A DNA stretch of 5,920 nt from Treponema sp. (GTDB lineage: Bacteria > Spirochaetota > Spirochaetia > Treponematales > Breznakiellaceae). This document shows, one piece after another, positions 1 through 5,920 of this stretch. Positions within the stretch are counted from its first letter, which is position 1. Every line of letters starts with the position of its first letter. The translations under genes and the position numbers were made by a program. The notes beneath the pieces are model-generated. The model was not told where the DNA came from. It saw nothing but the letters and a program-made list of their open reading frames with translations, and made no database searches. Location: positions 1-5,920 of the forward strand of contig JAISOR010000030.1 in the NCBI GenBank assembly GCA_031275535.1, written 5' to 3'.

Positions 1-2
1 CT

Positions 3-68
3 AAATTTCAAGAAAGAGTAATGAAAGTGATAAAGGAGCTGGACCAATGGCATCAACTATTGGCATAA
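3..68 (+). CDS. Possible C-terminal end of an upstream gene (partial, unidentified)
   Basis: The frame starting at position 3 is open from the left edge to a TAA at 66-68. It reads KFQERVMKVIKELDQWHQLLA, a plausible charged amphipathic helix such as often ends a protein. If real, it overlaps the start of the LysM gene by 22 nt, and that gene's ribosome binding site lies inside it, which would imply translational coupling. Only 21 codons are visible, and a frame stays open this long by chance fairly often. Frame 1 gives only a six-residue end, stopping at 19-21. No function can be assigned. Confidence 0.3.
   Translation, partial: KFQERVMKVIKELDQWHQLLA
32..38 (+). promoter_or_regulatory. Ribosome binding site of the LysM gene
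   Basis: AAAGGAG at 32-38 is a near-perfect Shine-Dalgarno sequence, eight bases before the ATG at 47. It fixes the start of the LysM-domain gene at 47. No promoter can be judged because only 46 bases of upstream sequence are present. Confidence 0.8.
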
Positions 69-994
69 AGATCGCAAATGGAGAATTCTACTCTATTATT
101 GAAGAGAATGCGGTTGTTAAGAAGCGGCTTATTCTTACCACCGTTCATGACAGCCAGAAAAGTGTACAGATCGATCTGTATAGGAGTTTTGCGAAGACCA
201 TGGCCGATGCCTTGTATATTGGCAGCCTGGTGGTGGAAAATATCAAACCCCGGCCTAAGGGGGAACCGTCCATAGAATTGGTTATCTCCTCCAACCAGGA
301 CGGCGAAATTACGGCGGATGCGGTCGATCTGGACGCTTCCGCCGGCGGGGATCATCATCATCTAAGTGTTTCCCTTAAATCTTTGGATGAGGACAGCAGG
401 GATTACGAAATTCCCGACTTTGAACTTGAATCCCATGAACCGCCTCCCCAGGGGCTCTATGAAAAGGCCTCGAAGGTAAAGGATCAGGATTCTTCAAACA
501 GGTTCCCCCTTTGGATGATTATCATCATTGGTCTGGTAATTATACTGATCTGTTTGGCCCTGTGGTTTTTCCTTTTTCGGACAAAGGGCGATTCTGTTTC
601 CGCCCCGGAAAGGCCGCAGCCCTCCCCGCCGGCGGCAGTTGAAACAGCGCCGGAGCCGCCTGTTCCCCAGGCCGCCCCCGAACCTGAGCCTGAACCTGCG
701 CCCCCGGCGCCGGTGGAAACGCCCGTGATTCAGGCGCCCCAAACCCAACCCGCGGTCTCCTCACCGGTCCGCCGGAACCGGCCGGAACCGCCGGTGGCTT
801 CTTATAAGGTACCCCAGACCATTCCCCGGGAGGGCGCTCCGTATAGGATACGCTGGGGAGATACCCTTTGGGATATTTCGGAGGCTTTTTATCGTAATCC
901 TTGGCTGTACTCCCGGATTGCCCGGTTCAATAATATCCGTAATCCGGATCTTATCATTTCGGGAACCACCATCCGTATTCCGCCCAGGAATTAA
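47..994 (+). CDS. Hsp70 substrate-binding-domain-like / transmembrane / LysM fusion protein
   Basis: This 315-residue protein probably links the cytoplasm to peptidoglycan. Residues 4-113 resemble the beta-sandwich substrate-binding domain of DnaK. The start IGIKIANGEFYSII matches the DnaK segment beginning LGIET. Residues 33-42 (VHDSQKSVQI) match DnaK AEDNQSAVTI, and 66-78 (IKPRPKGEPSIEL) match the INPAPRGMPQIEV signature. The Hsp70 ATPase domain, the interdomain linker and the helical lid are absent. There is no signal peptide. Residues 154-177 form one strongly hydrophobic helix (WMIIIIGLVIILICLALW core), so the N-terminus should be cytoplasmic. Residues 181-262 are a Pro/Glu/Ala-rich linker. 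Residues 266-312 are a LysM peptidoglycan-binding domain (YRIRWGDTLWDIS at its start, NNIRNPDLI and a final IRIP). The ATG at 47 follows AAAGGAG. The stop overlaps the likely start of the transglycosylase gene. The LysM and TM calls are firm; the Hsp70 relation is from remembered DnaK sequence, and the function is inferred. Confidence 0.9.
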   Translation: MASTIGIKIANGEFYSIIEENAVVKKRLILTTVHDSQKSVQIDLYRSFAKTMADALYIGSLVVENIKPRPKGEPSIELVISSNQDGEITADAVDLDASAGGDHHHLSVSLKSLDEDSRDYEIPDFELESHEPPPQGLYEKASKVKDQDSSNRFPLWMIIIIGLVIILICLALWFFLFRTKGDSVSAPERPQPSPPAAVETAPEPPVPQAAPEPEPEPAPPAPVETPVIQAPQTQPAVSSPVRRNRPEPPVASYKVPQTIPREGAPYRIRWGDTLWDISEAFYRNPWLYSRIARFNNIRNPDLIISGTTIRIPPRN

Positions 995-3236
995 GGGACG
1001 GCGTCTGTTTTTATCCCTCCTCCTTCTCCTGATAAGCGGGGTCCTGTCCTGCGGGGCCCATACCGTATTGGATATTCCCCGGGAGGAGGCCGCCGCCGCC
1101 CTTAAGGGGGGGGATACCGCTTTTATTCTGCGGTCTCCCCCGTCCCGGATGGGGGAACTGAGCGGCCTGGACCCCTCGGCGCCTTTCTATGCCGGACTCC
1201 TGCTGAAAACCGCGGGGAATGATGAGCCCGAACGGATGGGCGCCCTCTTTGAGGCCGCCCTGGAAAGCCCCCTTGAACCGGTCCGGGAAGCGGCGGCCGC
1301 GGAATTGCTCGCCTTCCTTCCGGACCGGGGGGACCATTTCCCCGCCGGGGAATTCCTCGACCGGCTTAACAGGAAAGGGGCCTCCTCTATCAACCATCCC
1401 CCCATGCTGACCCTGCGCGCCGGGGCCCTGTATCGTCTGGGCCGTTTTGACGAAGTCCCGCGCCTCTATCCCCAGGGCGCGGACCTGTCTCCCTGGGATC
1501 GGGCCTTCTTGCTGGCCGCCTCCCTGCATCAGGATGCCGGGGAGGCCGGGGACTGGCCCGGCTTTTTTCTGACCGGCCCCCTGGGGGCTGCCCACCGCTG
1601 GGCCCTGGGGGAAATTCAAGACGCCGGAACGGAACCCCTTAGCGCCGGTGAAGCCGCCGCTATTGACGGGCGTTTTGCCCTGGCCCGTTCCTCTTTTAAT
1701 GAAGGACTGGATTATTTTCGGGCGGCAATGGAGGAGGATCGGGGCCTGTTTTTCCGCTATCCCGAATTACTGGGCGATTTAGGGCGGGCCTTTCAATTCA
1801 CCGCCGCCGCTGAGGAGGGGACCGGGCTTTTCCTAGCCTGGGCCCGGGAGATTCAGGCCGGAACCATGCCCGGCGGGGGCTTTAATGAGGCTCCGGGCCG
1901 CGGGGAAGCCGGGACGGCCGGGGATATCCGCCATATCCGGTACCTGCTCCTCTATTTTGCGGGAAGGATGCAGCGGCAGGCCCAGCGCCATGAGCGGGCG
2001 GCGGAACTTTTTACCCAGGCCCTGGCCCTGGCCCCGGACGCCCTCCAGAAAGATGCCTGTATATGGTATATTTTGAGCCTGACCCTGGCCGCCAAACCCC
2101 AGGATACGGTATCTCTGCTGAGGACCTATGCGCCCCTCTGGCATTCGGATGTCTATTTTGCGGATATCCTGGATAGCCTTTCCCGTTACCTGACGGCAAA
2201 CCGGCGCTGGGAAGCCATGGTGGAGGTCTTTTCCCTCATACAGGACCGCTCCGACGGGGGGACCCTGGCAAAATACGCCTATATCATAGGCCGGGCCCTG
2301 GCGGAGGGCTATATATCCAAAGACAGCCTGGGGAACCGCGCTCCGGCGGACTTCTTTAAGATTGCCTTTGAGGAGGGGGACGCCTCATGGTATTACCGCA
2401 CCCTGGGGGCCTTCTATTTAGGGGAGAATACGGCCCCCGTTCCCCAGGGCCCGGAGGATAAACCCGGCAAAACGGTTCCTGCGGGGGATTTTCCCCATGG
2501 AGAGGAGATGGAATTCCTCCTTGGTTTTTTTGACTTCGGCCTCCGGGACCATGTTTTTTCGTATATAGAGAACGATATGGACCGGTTTACCATTTCCGAA
2601 CTACGGACCCTGGCGGAGGCCCTTGCCGGGGCGCACCGCTGGGCGGAGTCGATCCGGGTGGTTTCGGCCTATATGGGCCGGGAAGATTATGAAATCCGGC
2701 GCCGGGATCTGGAGCTTTTCTATCCCCGCCCCTTTGCGGAGCTTATAGAAACCTATGCCCGGGAGGCGGATCTGCCGGTGGAAATCCTCTACGGCCTGGT
2801 CCGGACCGAAAGCGCCTTTGTCCCGGATATCCGTTCCTGGGCCGGAGCCATAGGGCTGACCCAGCTTATGCCCGCCACCGCCCTGGAAATGGCGGGCCGG
2901 GTCCGGCGGCAGGGCGGACCGGACTATATACGGGAGGGAGAGGTGGATCTTTCCGAACCGGAGGTAAATATCCACCTTGGCGCCGTATACCTCAGGTACC
3001 TTATAGACCGTACCGAAAGCCCCCTCTCGGCGCTGCTGGCCTATAATGGCGGTATAGGCCGGATCCGGCGCTGGCGTAGGGCGGAGGCCCAATTACCGGA
3101 GGACCTGTTTCTGGAAACCATTGAATATGCCGAAACCCGGGAATATGGCAGAAAGGTCCTGGCCGCCGCGGCCGCCTATGGATATCTCTATTATGATATG
3201 ACGATGGAAGCCCTTATTGCCGATATTTTTAAATAG
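918..3236 (+). CDS. Soluble lytic murein transglycosylase (Slt70-like, GH23), lipoprotein
   Basis: This enzyme should cleave the MurNAc-GlcNAc bond of peptidoglycan, leaving 1,6-anhydro-MurNAc ends, in the periplasm. The coordinates give the nearest conventional start (TTG, 772 aa), but the protein more likely begins at ATT 990 (748 aa), which places a clean signal peptide at its N-terminus. Lipobox VLSC puts the lipidated Cys at residue 45 (21 from 990). Residues ~50-600 are Ala/Leu-rich helices of the superhelical type seen in Slt70, with a TPR-like segment around 355-390 (RHERAAELFTQALALAPDA). The SLT catalytic domain spans ~610-755: VRTESAF with catalytic Glu631 (codon 2808-2810), GAIGLTQLMPATA from 643, LAYNGG with Tyr709-Asn710, and ETREYGRKVL from 739. 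All family signatures are intact. It is longer than E. coli Slt (645 aa). It is coupled to the preceding LysM gene and lies 81 bp before ftsK. Enzyme family is very secure; the start is not. Confidence 0.93.
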   Translation: MPGSIISVIRILSFREPPSVFRPGIKGRRLFLSLLLLLISGVLSCGAHTVLDIPREEAAAALKGGDTAFILRSPPSRMGELSGLDPSAPFYAGLLLKTAGNDEPERMGALFEAALESPLEPVREAAAAELLAFLPDRGDHFPAGEFLDRLNRKGASSINHPPMLTLRAGALYRLGRFDEVPRLYPQGADLSPWDRAFLLAASLHQDAGEAGDWPGFFLTGPLGAAHRWALGEIQDAGTEPLSAGEAAAIDGRFALARSSFNEGLDYFRAAMEEDRGLFFRYPELLGDLGRAFQFTAAAEEGTGLFLAWAREIQAGTMPGGGFNEAPGRGEAGTAGDIRHIRYLLLYFAGRMQRQAQRHERAAELFTQALALAPDALQKDACIWYILSLTLAAKPQDTVSLLRTYAPLWHSDVYFADILDSLSRYLTANRRWEAMVEVFSLIQDRSDGGTLAKYAYIIGRALAEGYISKDSLGNRAPADFFKIAFEEGDASWYYRTLGAFYLGENTAPVPQGPEDKPGKTVPAGDFPHGEEMEFLLGFFDFGLRDHVFSYIENDMDRFTISELRTLAEALAGAHRWAESIRVVSAYMGREDYEIRRRDLELFYPRPFAELIETYAREADLPVEILYGLVRTESAFVPDIRSWAGAIGLTQLMPATALEMAGRVRRQGGPDYIREGEVDLSEPEVNIHLGAVYLRYLIDRTESPLSALLAYNGGIGRIRRWRRAEAQLPEDLFLETIEYAETREYGRKVLAAAAAYGYLYYDMTMEALIADIFK
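986..1008 (+). promoter_or_regulatory. Overlapping stop/start junction with a probable ATT initiation codon
   Basis: The LysM gene stops with TAA at 992-994. In the transglycosylase frame an ATT codon at 990-992 shares its last base with that stop and is followed by codons for KGRRLFLSLLLLL, a textbook lipoprotein n- and h-region. There is no ATG, GTG or TTG between 918 and the lipobox in this frame. AGGA at 986-989 lies immediately before ATT, closer than a normal ribosome binding site, so re-initiation by ribosomes finishing the LysM gene is the likely mode. CTG at 1005, six bases after AAGGGA (993-998), is another candidate but would remove the basic n-region. Confidence 0.4.
1106..1113 (+). 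repeat. G8 homopolymer inside the transglycosylase gene
   Basis: Eight consecutive G bases (1106-1113) lie about 40 codons from the likely start, just after the lipoprotein signal. Tracts of this kind are prone to slipped-strand mispairing. Loss or gain of one base would shift the frame before any functional domain. Poly-G tracts are known to vary in length in Treponema pallidum. Whether this one varies cannot be told from a single sequence, and the gene is GC-rich enough to reach G8 by chance. Confidence 0.5.
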
Positions 3237-3239
3237 ACG

Positions 3240-3260
3240 AGCCGGTTCTAAAACCCGGCT
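3240..3260 (+). terminator. Hairpin after the transglycosylase stop, without T-tract
   Basis: Four bases after the stop codon, AGCCGG (3240-3245) pairs with CCGGCT (3255-3260). The stem extends by TT/AA (3246-3247 with 3252-3253) if C3254 is bulged, leaving a CTAA loop. No run of T follows, so it is not a canonical intrinsic terminator. It could protect the 3' end of the upstream message or slow polymerase ahead of the second hairpin. Confidence 0.35.
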
Positions 3261-3266
3261 GATATT

Positions 3267-3301
3267 GCAAGGCCTGGCAGCCTGTTGCACTAGAATTTTT
3301 T
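3267..3301 (+). terminator. Weak intrinsic terminator or attenuator before ftsK
   Basis: GCAAGGC (3267-3273) pairs with GCC-tg-TTGC (3280-3288), with a two-base bulge and a six-base loop. Seven bases later comes a T6 run (3296-3301), which touches the ftsK ribosome binding site. The stem is imperfect and the distance to the T-run is longer than ideal, so partial termination is the most one can claim. Such a site would reduce ftsK expression relative to the two upstream genes if all three share a transcript. Confidence 0.3.
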
Positions 3302-3307
3302 GGAGGA
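3302..3307 (+). promoter_or_regulatory. Ribosome binding site deciding the GTG start of ftsK
   Basis: GGAGGA at 3302-3307 is a strong Shine-Dalgarno, ten bases before GTG at 3318. An in-frame TAG at 3291-3293 prevents a longer protein. The only other upstream start, TTG at 3300, overlaps the Shine-Dalgarno itself. GTG 3318 is therefore the preferred start. Confidence 0.75.
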
Positions 3308-3317
3308 TCAAGAGCCC

Positions 3318-5920
3318 GTGTCCCAAAAAACATTTTTTTCACGTCCCGAATCGAAATTCCGCGCCGCCGCGGTACTGGGAGCCCTGGTTCTAGGGATCGC
3401 TTCCATTTTTCTGGGCCTTTCAATCGCCGCCGCCCTTTTTGATTTACCCTTCTTTACCTTTGGGCCGGGGGACTTTTTCGTGCGTTCCTATGGCTTTCTG
3501 GCCTTTATGATCCCCATTTACCTTTTCCGGGCGGCCATCATATTAGCGGACCCCGCATACCGCCCGGGCCGGATCTTCGTCCTGAGTTGTACTCTTTTTC
3601 CCTTTCTAACCCTGGCCATAGGCCTTGCCCTCCTCCGGGATTTTGACGCCCTGGCCGGGCAGTTACCCTTCCTGGCCCTGCTTGGCAGGGTGGGTCTTGG
3701 GTTTATGGTCCTTGTTTTGACGGTCTTTGAAAGCCTCCTCATTATGGCCCTGAGAACCCTGCTGTTTCCCCGGGAGGCCCGGGAAAAGACCCCCGGAAGC
3801 AGGGGGGGCAAAAGAAAAAAGGGGATAGATCCCAAACCGGCGCTGCTGTTTTTGCCGGAGGAACCCTCGGCTCCAAAGGAGCCGGGATCTTCCGCACCGG
3901 ACAGCCATGCCGGTTCCGGCGGAGGGAGCCCTAAAGCCCCGGCATCCCAAAACATATCCCTTCCGCCGCTAAAACCCTTAGCCAGCGCGGAGGCCTTTCA
4001 AGACCTTGCGTTGTCCCCCTCCTATGATGTTGAAATGCCGGACGAGGCCGAACCGGTGGAGCTTGATGAAATTGACGGGGAGACCGGCGCTTTCCGCCGG
4101 CCGCCGGCTCCCGAAACAGCCCCGGCCCGGCATCCCGCTAAGCAAGCCGCCGCCGGCCCTGAAACCGCGGCGGGCCTTACAATCGGACCGGAGCCCGAAT
4201 GGGAAGCCGGGGAGGAATACCTCCCCGCCCTTGATATGGAAGCCGAGACTGATGAAGACCCCCCATTTGGCCTTGATATGGAAACCGAGACTGATGGAGA
4301 GCCCCCCTTCGACACCGAGACGGAAGCCGAGGCTGATGATGAATCCCCATTCGACGCTGATATGGAAGCCGGGGCTGATGATGAATCCCCATTCGACCTT
4401 GATATGGAAGCCGGGGCTGATGGGGAAACCCTATTCGACGCTGATATGGAAACCGAGACTGATGATGAATCCCCATTCGACGCTGACATGGAAACCGGGG
4501 CTGATGATGAATCCCCCTTCGATGCCGAAACGGAAGCCGGGGCTGATGATGAATCCCCCTTCGACGCCGAAACGGAAGCCGGGGCCGGTGGGAAAATCCT
4601 GCCCGGCGCTGAGGCGAAACCCCTGCCCGGTACTGAGACGAAAGCCAAAGCCGGGGCTATGCCCAAGCAAAAAGCGCCCCAGCGCTTCAGGGGCCCCTAC
4701 AGGCTGCCCGTGGAGGGAATCCTCAATCAATACCCCGACGGCCAGTACTGGATCATCGATCAGGCCACCAGAGACGCCGCGGGAATCCTGAAGGAGACCC
4801 TCAAGGAATTCAATATCCATGCGGAGGTTACGGGGATCCGAAAGGGCCCGGTGATAACCATGTTTGAGATCCTCCCCGCGCCGGGGGTAAAGCTTTCCAA
4901 GATTGTGAACCTCCAGGACAACATCGCCCTGCGGCTGGCCGCTTCTTCGGTCCGGATCGTGGCCCCCATTCCGGGGAAACACGCCGTGGGTATCGAGGCG
5001 CCCAACGCAAAGCGGAATATCGTATCCTTCCGGGAGATTATCGAGGGGGAACTCCTCCGGGAGGGGAAAAAGCCGGAGATCCCCGTGGTTTTAGGCAAGG
5101 ATATTACCGGCGAGGCCCAGACGGTAGATCTGGTCCAGATGCCCCATCTGCTTATCGCCGGGGCCACGGGATCGGGAAAATCGGTCTGCGTCAATTCCAT
5201 GATCCTCTCGATCCTGTATCAAAAACCTCCTTCGGAATGCCGGCTCATCCTGATCGATCCCAAGATAGTGGAATTGAAACTCTACAACGATATTCCCCAT
5301 CTTTTAACCCCGGTGATCACCGAACCGAAGCGGGCCTTTCAAGCCCTTCAATACTGCATTTACGAGATGGAACGGCGTTACGCCTGCCTGGACGCCATGG
5401 GGGTCCGGGACATCCGCAGTTATAACCGGCGGATCCGGGAACGGAACATGGCCTCGGAACATCTGCCCTATATTGTGGTGGTGATCGATGAGTTTGCGGA
5501 TCTTATGGCCACCACCGGGAAGGAACTGGAATCCACCGTGGCCCGCCTGGCCGCCATGAGCCGGGCCGTGGGGATCCACCTGGTTCTGGCCACCCAACGG
5601 CCCTCTATAGATGTTATCACCGGACTTATCAAGGCCAACATCCCCAGCCGTATCGCCTTTATGGTGGCCAGTAAGATGGACAGCCGGATCATTATTGATA
5701 TGGTAGGGGCGGAAAAATTACTGGGTAAGGGAGACATGCTCTATGCCGGGGTGGTGGATCCCTTCCCCGTCCGCATCCAGGGGGCCTTTGTTTCCGAAGA
5801 GGAAGTGGAACGGGTGGTGGAGTACGTCAAAACCCTGGGAAAACCGGATTATATTGACGATGAGATCTTCTACGACGACGAGGAGGAGGATCTTGGCCCC
5901 TCCCTCTTTGCCGCAGGGGA
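3318..5920 (+). CDS. ftsK: FtsK/SpoIIIE DNA translocase (partial, C-terminus beyond window)
   Basis: FtsK is a septal, membrane-anchored hexameric ATPase that pumps chromosomal DNA and helps resolve the terminus at division. There are 867 complete codons and no stop before the window end. Four membrane helices lie at about residues 16-41, 55-77, 86-106 and 118-150, followed by a basic GKRKKG patch. The linker (~170-453) is Pro- and Glu/Asp-rich and contains nine 14-residue repeats at 305-430. The alpha domain follows (~465-575, with VGIEAPN), then the RecA-like beta motor from ~590. Walker A is GATGSGKS (615-622), Walker B is VVVIDEFADLM (720-730), and LATQRPS (757-763) and GAEKLLGKGDML follow. 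The sequence ends in an acidic stretch (YIDDEIFYDDEEED) that normally precedes the winged-helix gamma domain, which is not in the window. All visible catalytic residues are present. Family assignment is essentially certain; the odd parts are the linker repeats and a possible frameshift site. Confidence 0.97.
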   Translation, partial: MSQKTFFSRPESKFRAAAVLGALVLGIASIFLGLSIAAALFDLPFFTFGPGDFFVRSYGFLAFMIPIYLFRAAIILADPAYRPGRIFVLSCTLFPFLTLAIGLALLRDFDALAGQLPFLALLGRVGLGFMVLVLTVFESLLIMALRTLLFPREAREKTPGSRGGKRKKGIDPKPALLFLPEEPSAPKEPGSSAPDSHAGSGGGSPKAPASQNISLPPLKPLASAEAFQDLALSPSYDVEMPDEAEPVELDEIDGETGAFRRPPAPETAPARHPAKQAAAGPETAAGLTIGPEPEWEAGEEYLPALDMEAETDEDPPFGLDMETETDGEPPFDTETEAEADDESPFDADMEAGADDESPFDLDMEAGADGETLFDADMETETDDESPFDADMETGADDESPFDAETEAGADDESPFDAETEAGAGGKILPGAEAKPLPGTETKAKAGAMPKQKAPQRFRGPYRLPVEGILNQYPDGQYWIIDQATRDAAGILKETLKEFNIHAEVTGIRKGPVITMFEILPAPGVKLSKIVNLQDNIALRLAASSVRIVAPIPGKHAVGIEAPNAKRNIVSFREIIEGELLREGKKPEIPVVLGKDITGEAQTVDLVQMPHLLIAGATGSGKSVCVNSMILSILYQKPPSECRLILIDPKIVELKLYNDIPHLLTPVITEPKRAFQALQYCIYEMERRYACLDAMGVRDIRSYNRRIRERNMASEHLPYIVVVIDEFADLMATTGKELESTVARLAAMSRAVGIHLVLATQRPSIDVITGLIKANIPSRIAFMVASKMDSRIIIDMVGAEKLLGKGDMLYAGVVDPFPVRIQGAFVSEEEVERVVEYVKTLGKPDYIDDEIFYDDEEEDLGPSLFAAG
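3801..3934 (+). other. Candidate -1 frameshift site in ftsK
   Basis: Codons 166-168 of ftsK are AGA AAA AAG, so the heptamer A AAA AAG (3815-3821) sits in the phase needed for -1 slippage, as in the E. coli dnaX signal. AGGGGGGG at 3801-3808 could act as an upstream Shine-Dalgarno-like stimulator. Downstream are a small GGGA/TCCC stem (3822-3833), a CCGGC/GCCGG stem (3837-3858) and a strong nine-pair hairpin with an AAA loop (3866-3886). A -1 shift would end at TAA 3932-3934 and give a protein of about 205 residues with all four membrane helices but no motor. The strong hairpin is farther away than in known sites, and the motif may simply encode a basic patch. Confidence 0.25.
4230..4607 (+). 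repeat. Nine tandem 42-bp repeats encoding an acidic 14-residue unit in the FtsK linker
   Basis: Nine units start every 42 bases from 4230 to 4566. A typical unit is ADMEAGADDESPFD (4356-4397), with six acidic and no basic residues. The first is LDMEAETDEDPPFG and the last (4566-4607) is degenerate, ending GGKILPG. Variation is concentrated at unit positions 1-3 (LDM, ADM, AET, TET) and 5-7 (AET, TET, AGA, TGA, AEA), while the ESPFD end is well kept in units 3, 4, 6, 7 and 8. The unit length is a multiple of three, so copy-number change keeps ftsK in frame. It also keeps other frames open, which explains long spurious ORFs on both strands here. Confidence 0.95.

Noticed and set aside
1011..3092. 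Several minus-strand frames of 60-200 codons opposite the transglycosylase gene
   Set aside because: They are low-complexity Gly/Pro/Arg-rich translations expected opposite a very GC-rich gene, while the plus frame has a complete SLT domain.
3265..3296. Possible sigma70-type promoter before ftsK: TTGCAA (3265-3270) and TAGAAT (3291-3296)
   Set aside because: The -10-like box is fair, but the spacer is 20 bases and the -35 match is only four of six. The same bases form the weak hairpin and T-run, so I do not claim a promoter.
3866..3886. Strong hairpin CTCGGCTCC-AAA-GGAGCCGGG as a terminator inside ftsK
   Set aside because: No T-tract follows, and it lies inside an intact reading frame. It is kept only as a possible helper of the frameshift candidate.
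4230..4607. Tandem array considered as a CRISPR array or DNA-level repeat element
   Set aside because: The units are directly adjacent with no spacers, have a 42-bp period in frame with ftsK, and encode a consistent peptide, so they are a coding repeat.
4022..4666. Minus-strand open frame of 214 codons rich in Ser/Ala repeats (SASNGDSSSAP), plus several other minus-strand frames over 4177-5200
   Set aside because: These are antisense shadows of the same repeats and of GC-rich ftsK. They show no recognisable domain and no convincing translation start.
4006..4791. Open frame of 261 codons on the plus strand reading repeated MNPHSTLIWKPG-like units
   Set aside because: It is the +1 shadow of the FtsK linker repeats. 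The 42-bp period keeps any stop-free frame open, it has no ribosome binding site of its own, and the true frame continues into perfect FtsK motifs.

Overview
The window holds three consecutive plus-strand genes for envelope and cell-division functions: a membrane-anchored LysM protein, a lipoprotein-type soluble lytic transglycosylase, and the first 867 codons of an FtsK/SpoIIIE DNA translocase that runs off the right edge. The very short or overlapping junctions, the relaxed lipobox, and the GC-rich coding with many CGG, GGG and CCC codons suggest a diderm bacterium. My best guess is a spirochaete of the Treponema group, possibly a termite-gut type. This is inference from protein style, not from a marker gene.

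Layout. Positions 1-68 may carry the last codons of an upstream gene. Positions 47-994 encode a 315-residue protein whose first ~110 residues read like the beta-sandwich substrate-binding domain of Hsp70/DnaK. One membrane helix, a Pro/Glu/Ala-rich linker and a C-terminal LysM domain follow. Positions 918 (or more likely 990) to 3236 encode a Slt70-like lytic transglycosylase with a lipoprotein signal peptide. The 81-bp gap 3237-3317 holds two small hairpins, a T6 run and the ribosome binding site of the next gene. From 3318 (GTG) to the window end is ftsK: four membrane helices, a long linker containing nine 14-residue acidic repeats, then the alpha and beta motor domains with intact Walker A and B motifs. 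The DNA-reading gamma domain lies beyond the window.

How they may fit together (inference). The LysM protein would hold peptidoglycan on the periplasmic side while showing a peptide-binding Hsp70-like domain to the cytoplasm. The transglycosylase cuts glycan strands at the outer face of the same compartment. FtsK couples the septum to chromosome segregation. The order LysM, transglycosylase, FtsK fits a cell-wall/division cluster. The most unusual items are the Hsp70-SBD/TM/LysM fusion, the FtsK linker repeats, an in-phase A AAA AAG slippery heptamer in ftsK with an upstream Shine-Dalgarno-like G run, and the apparent ATT start of the transglycosylase.
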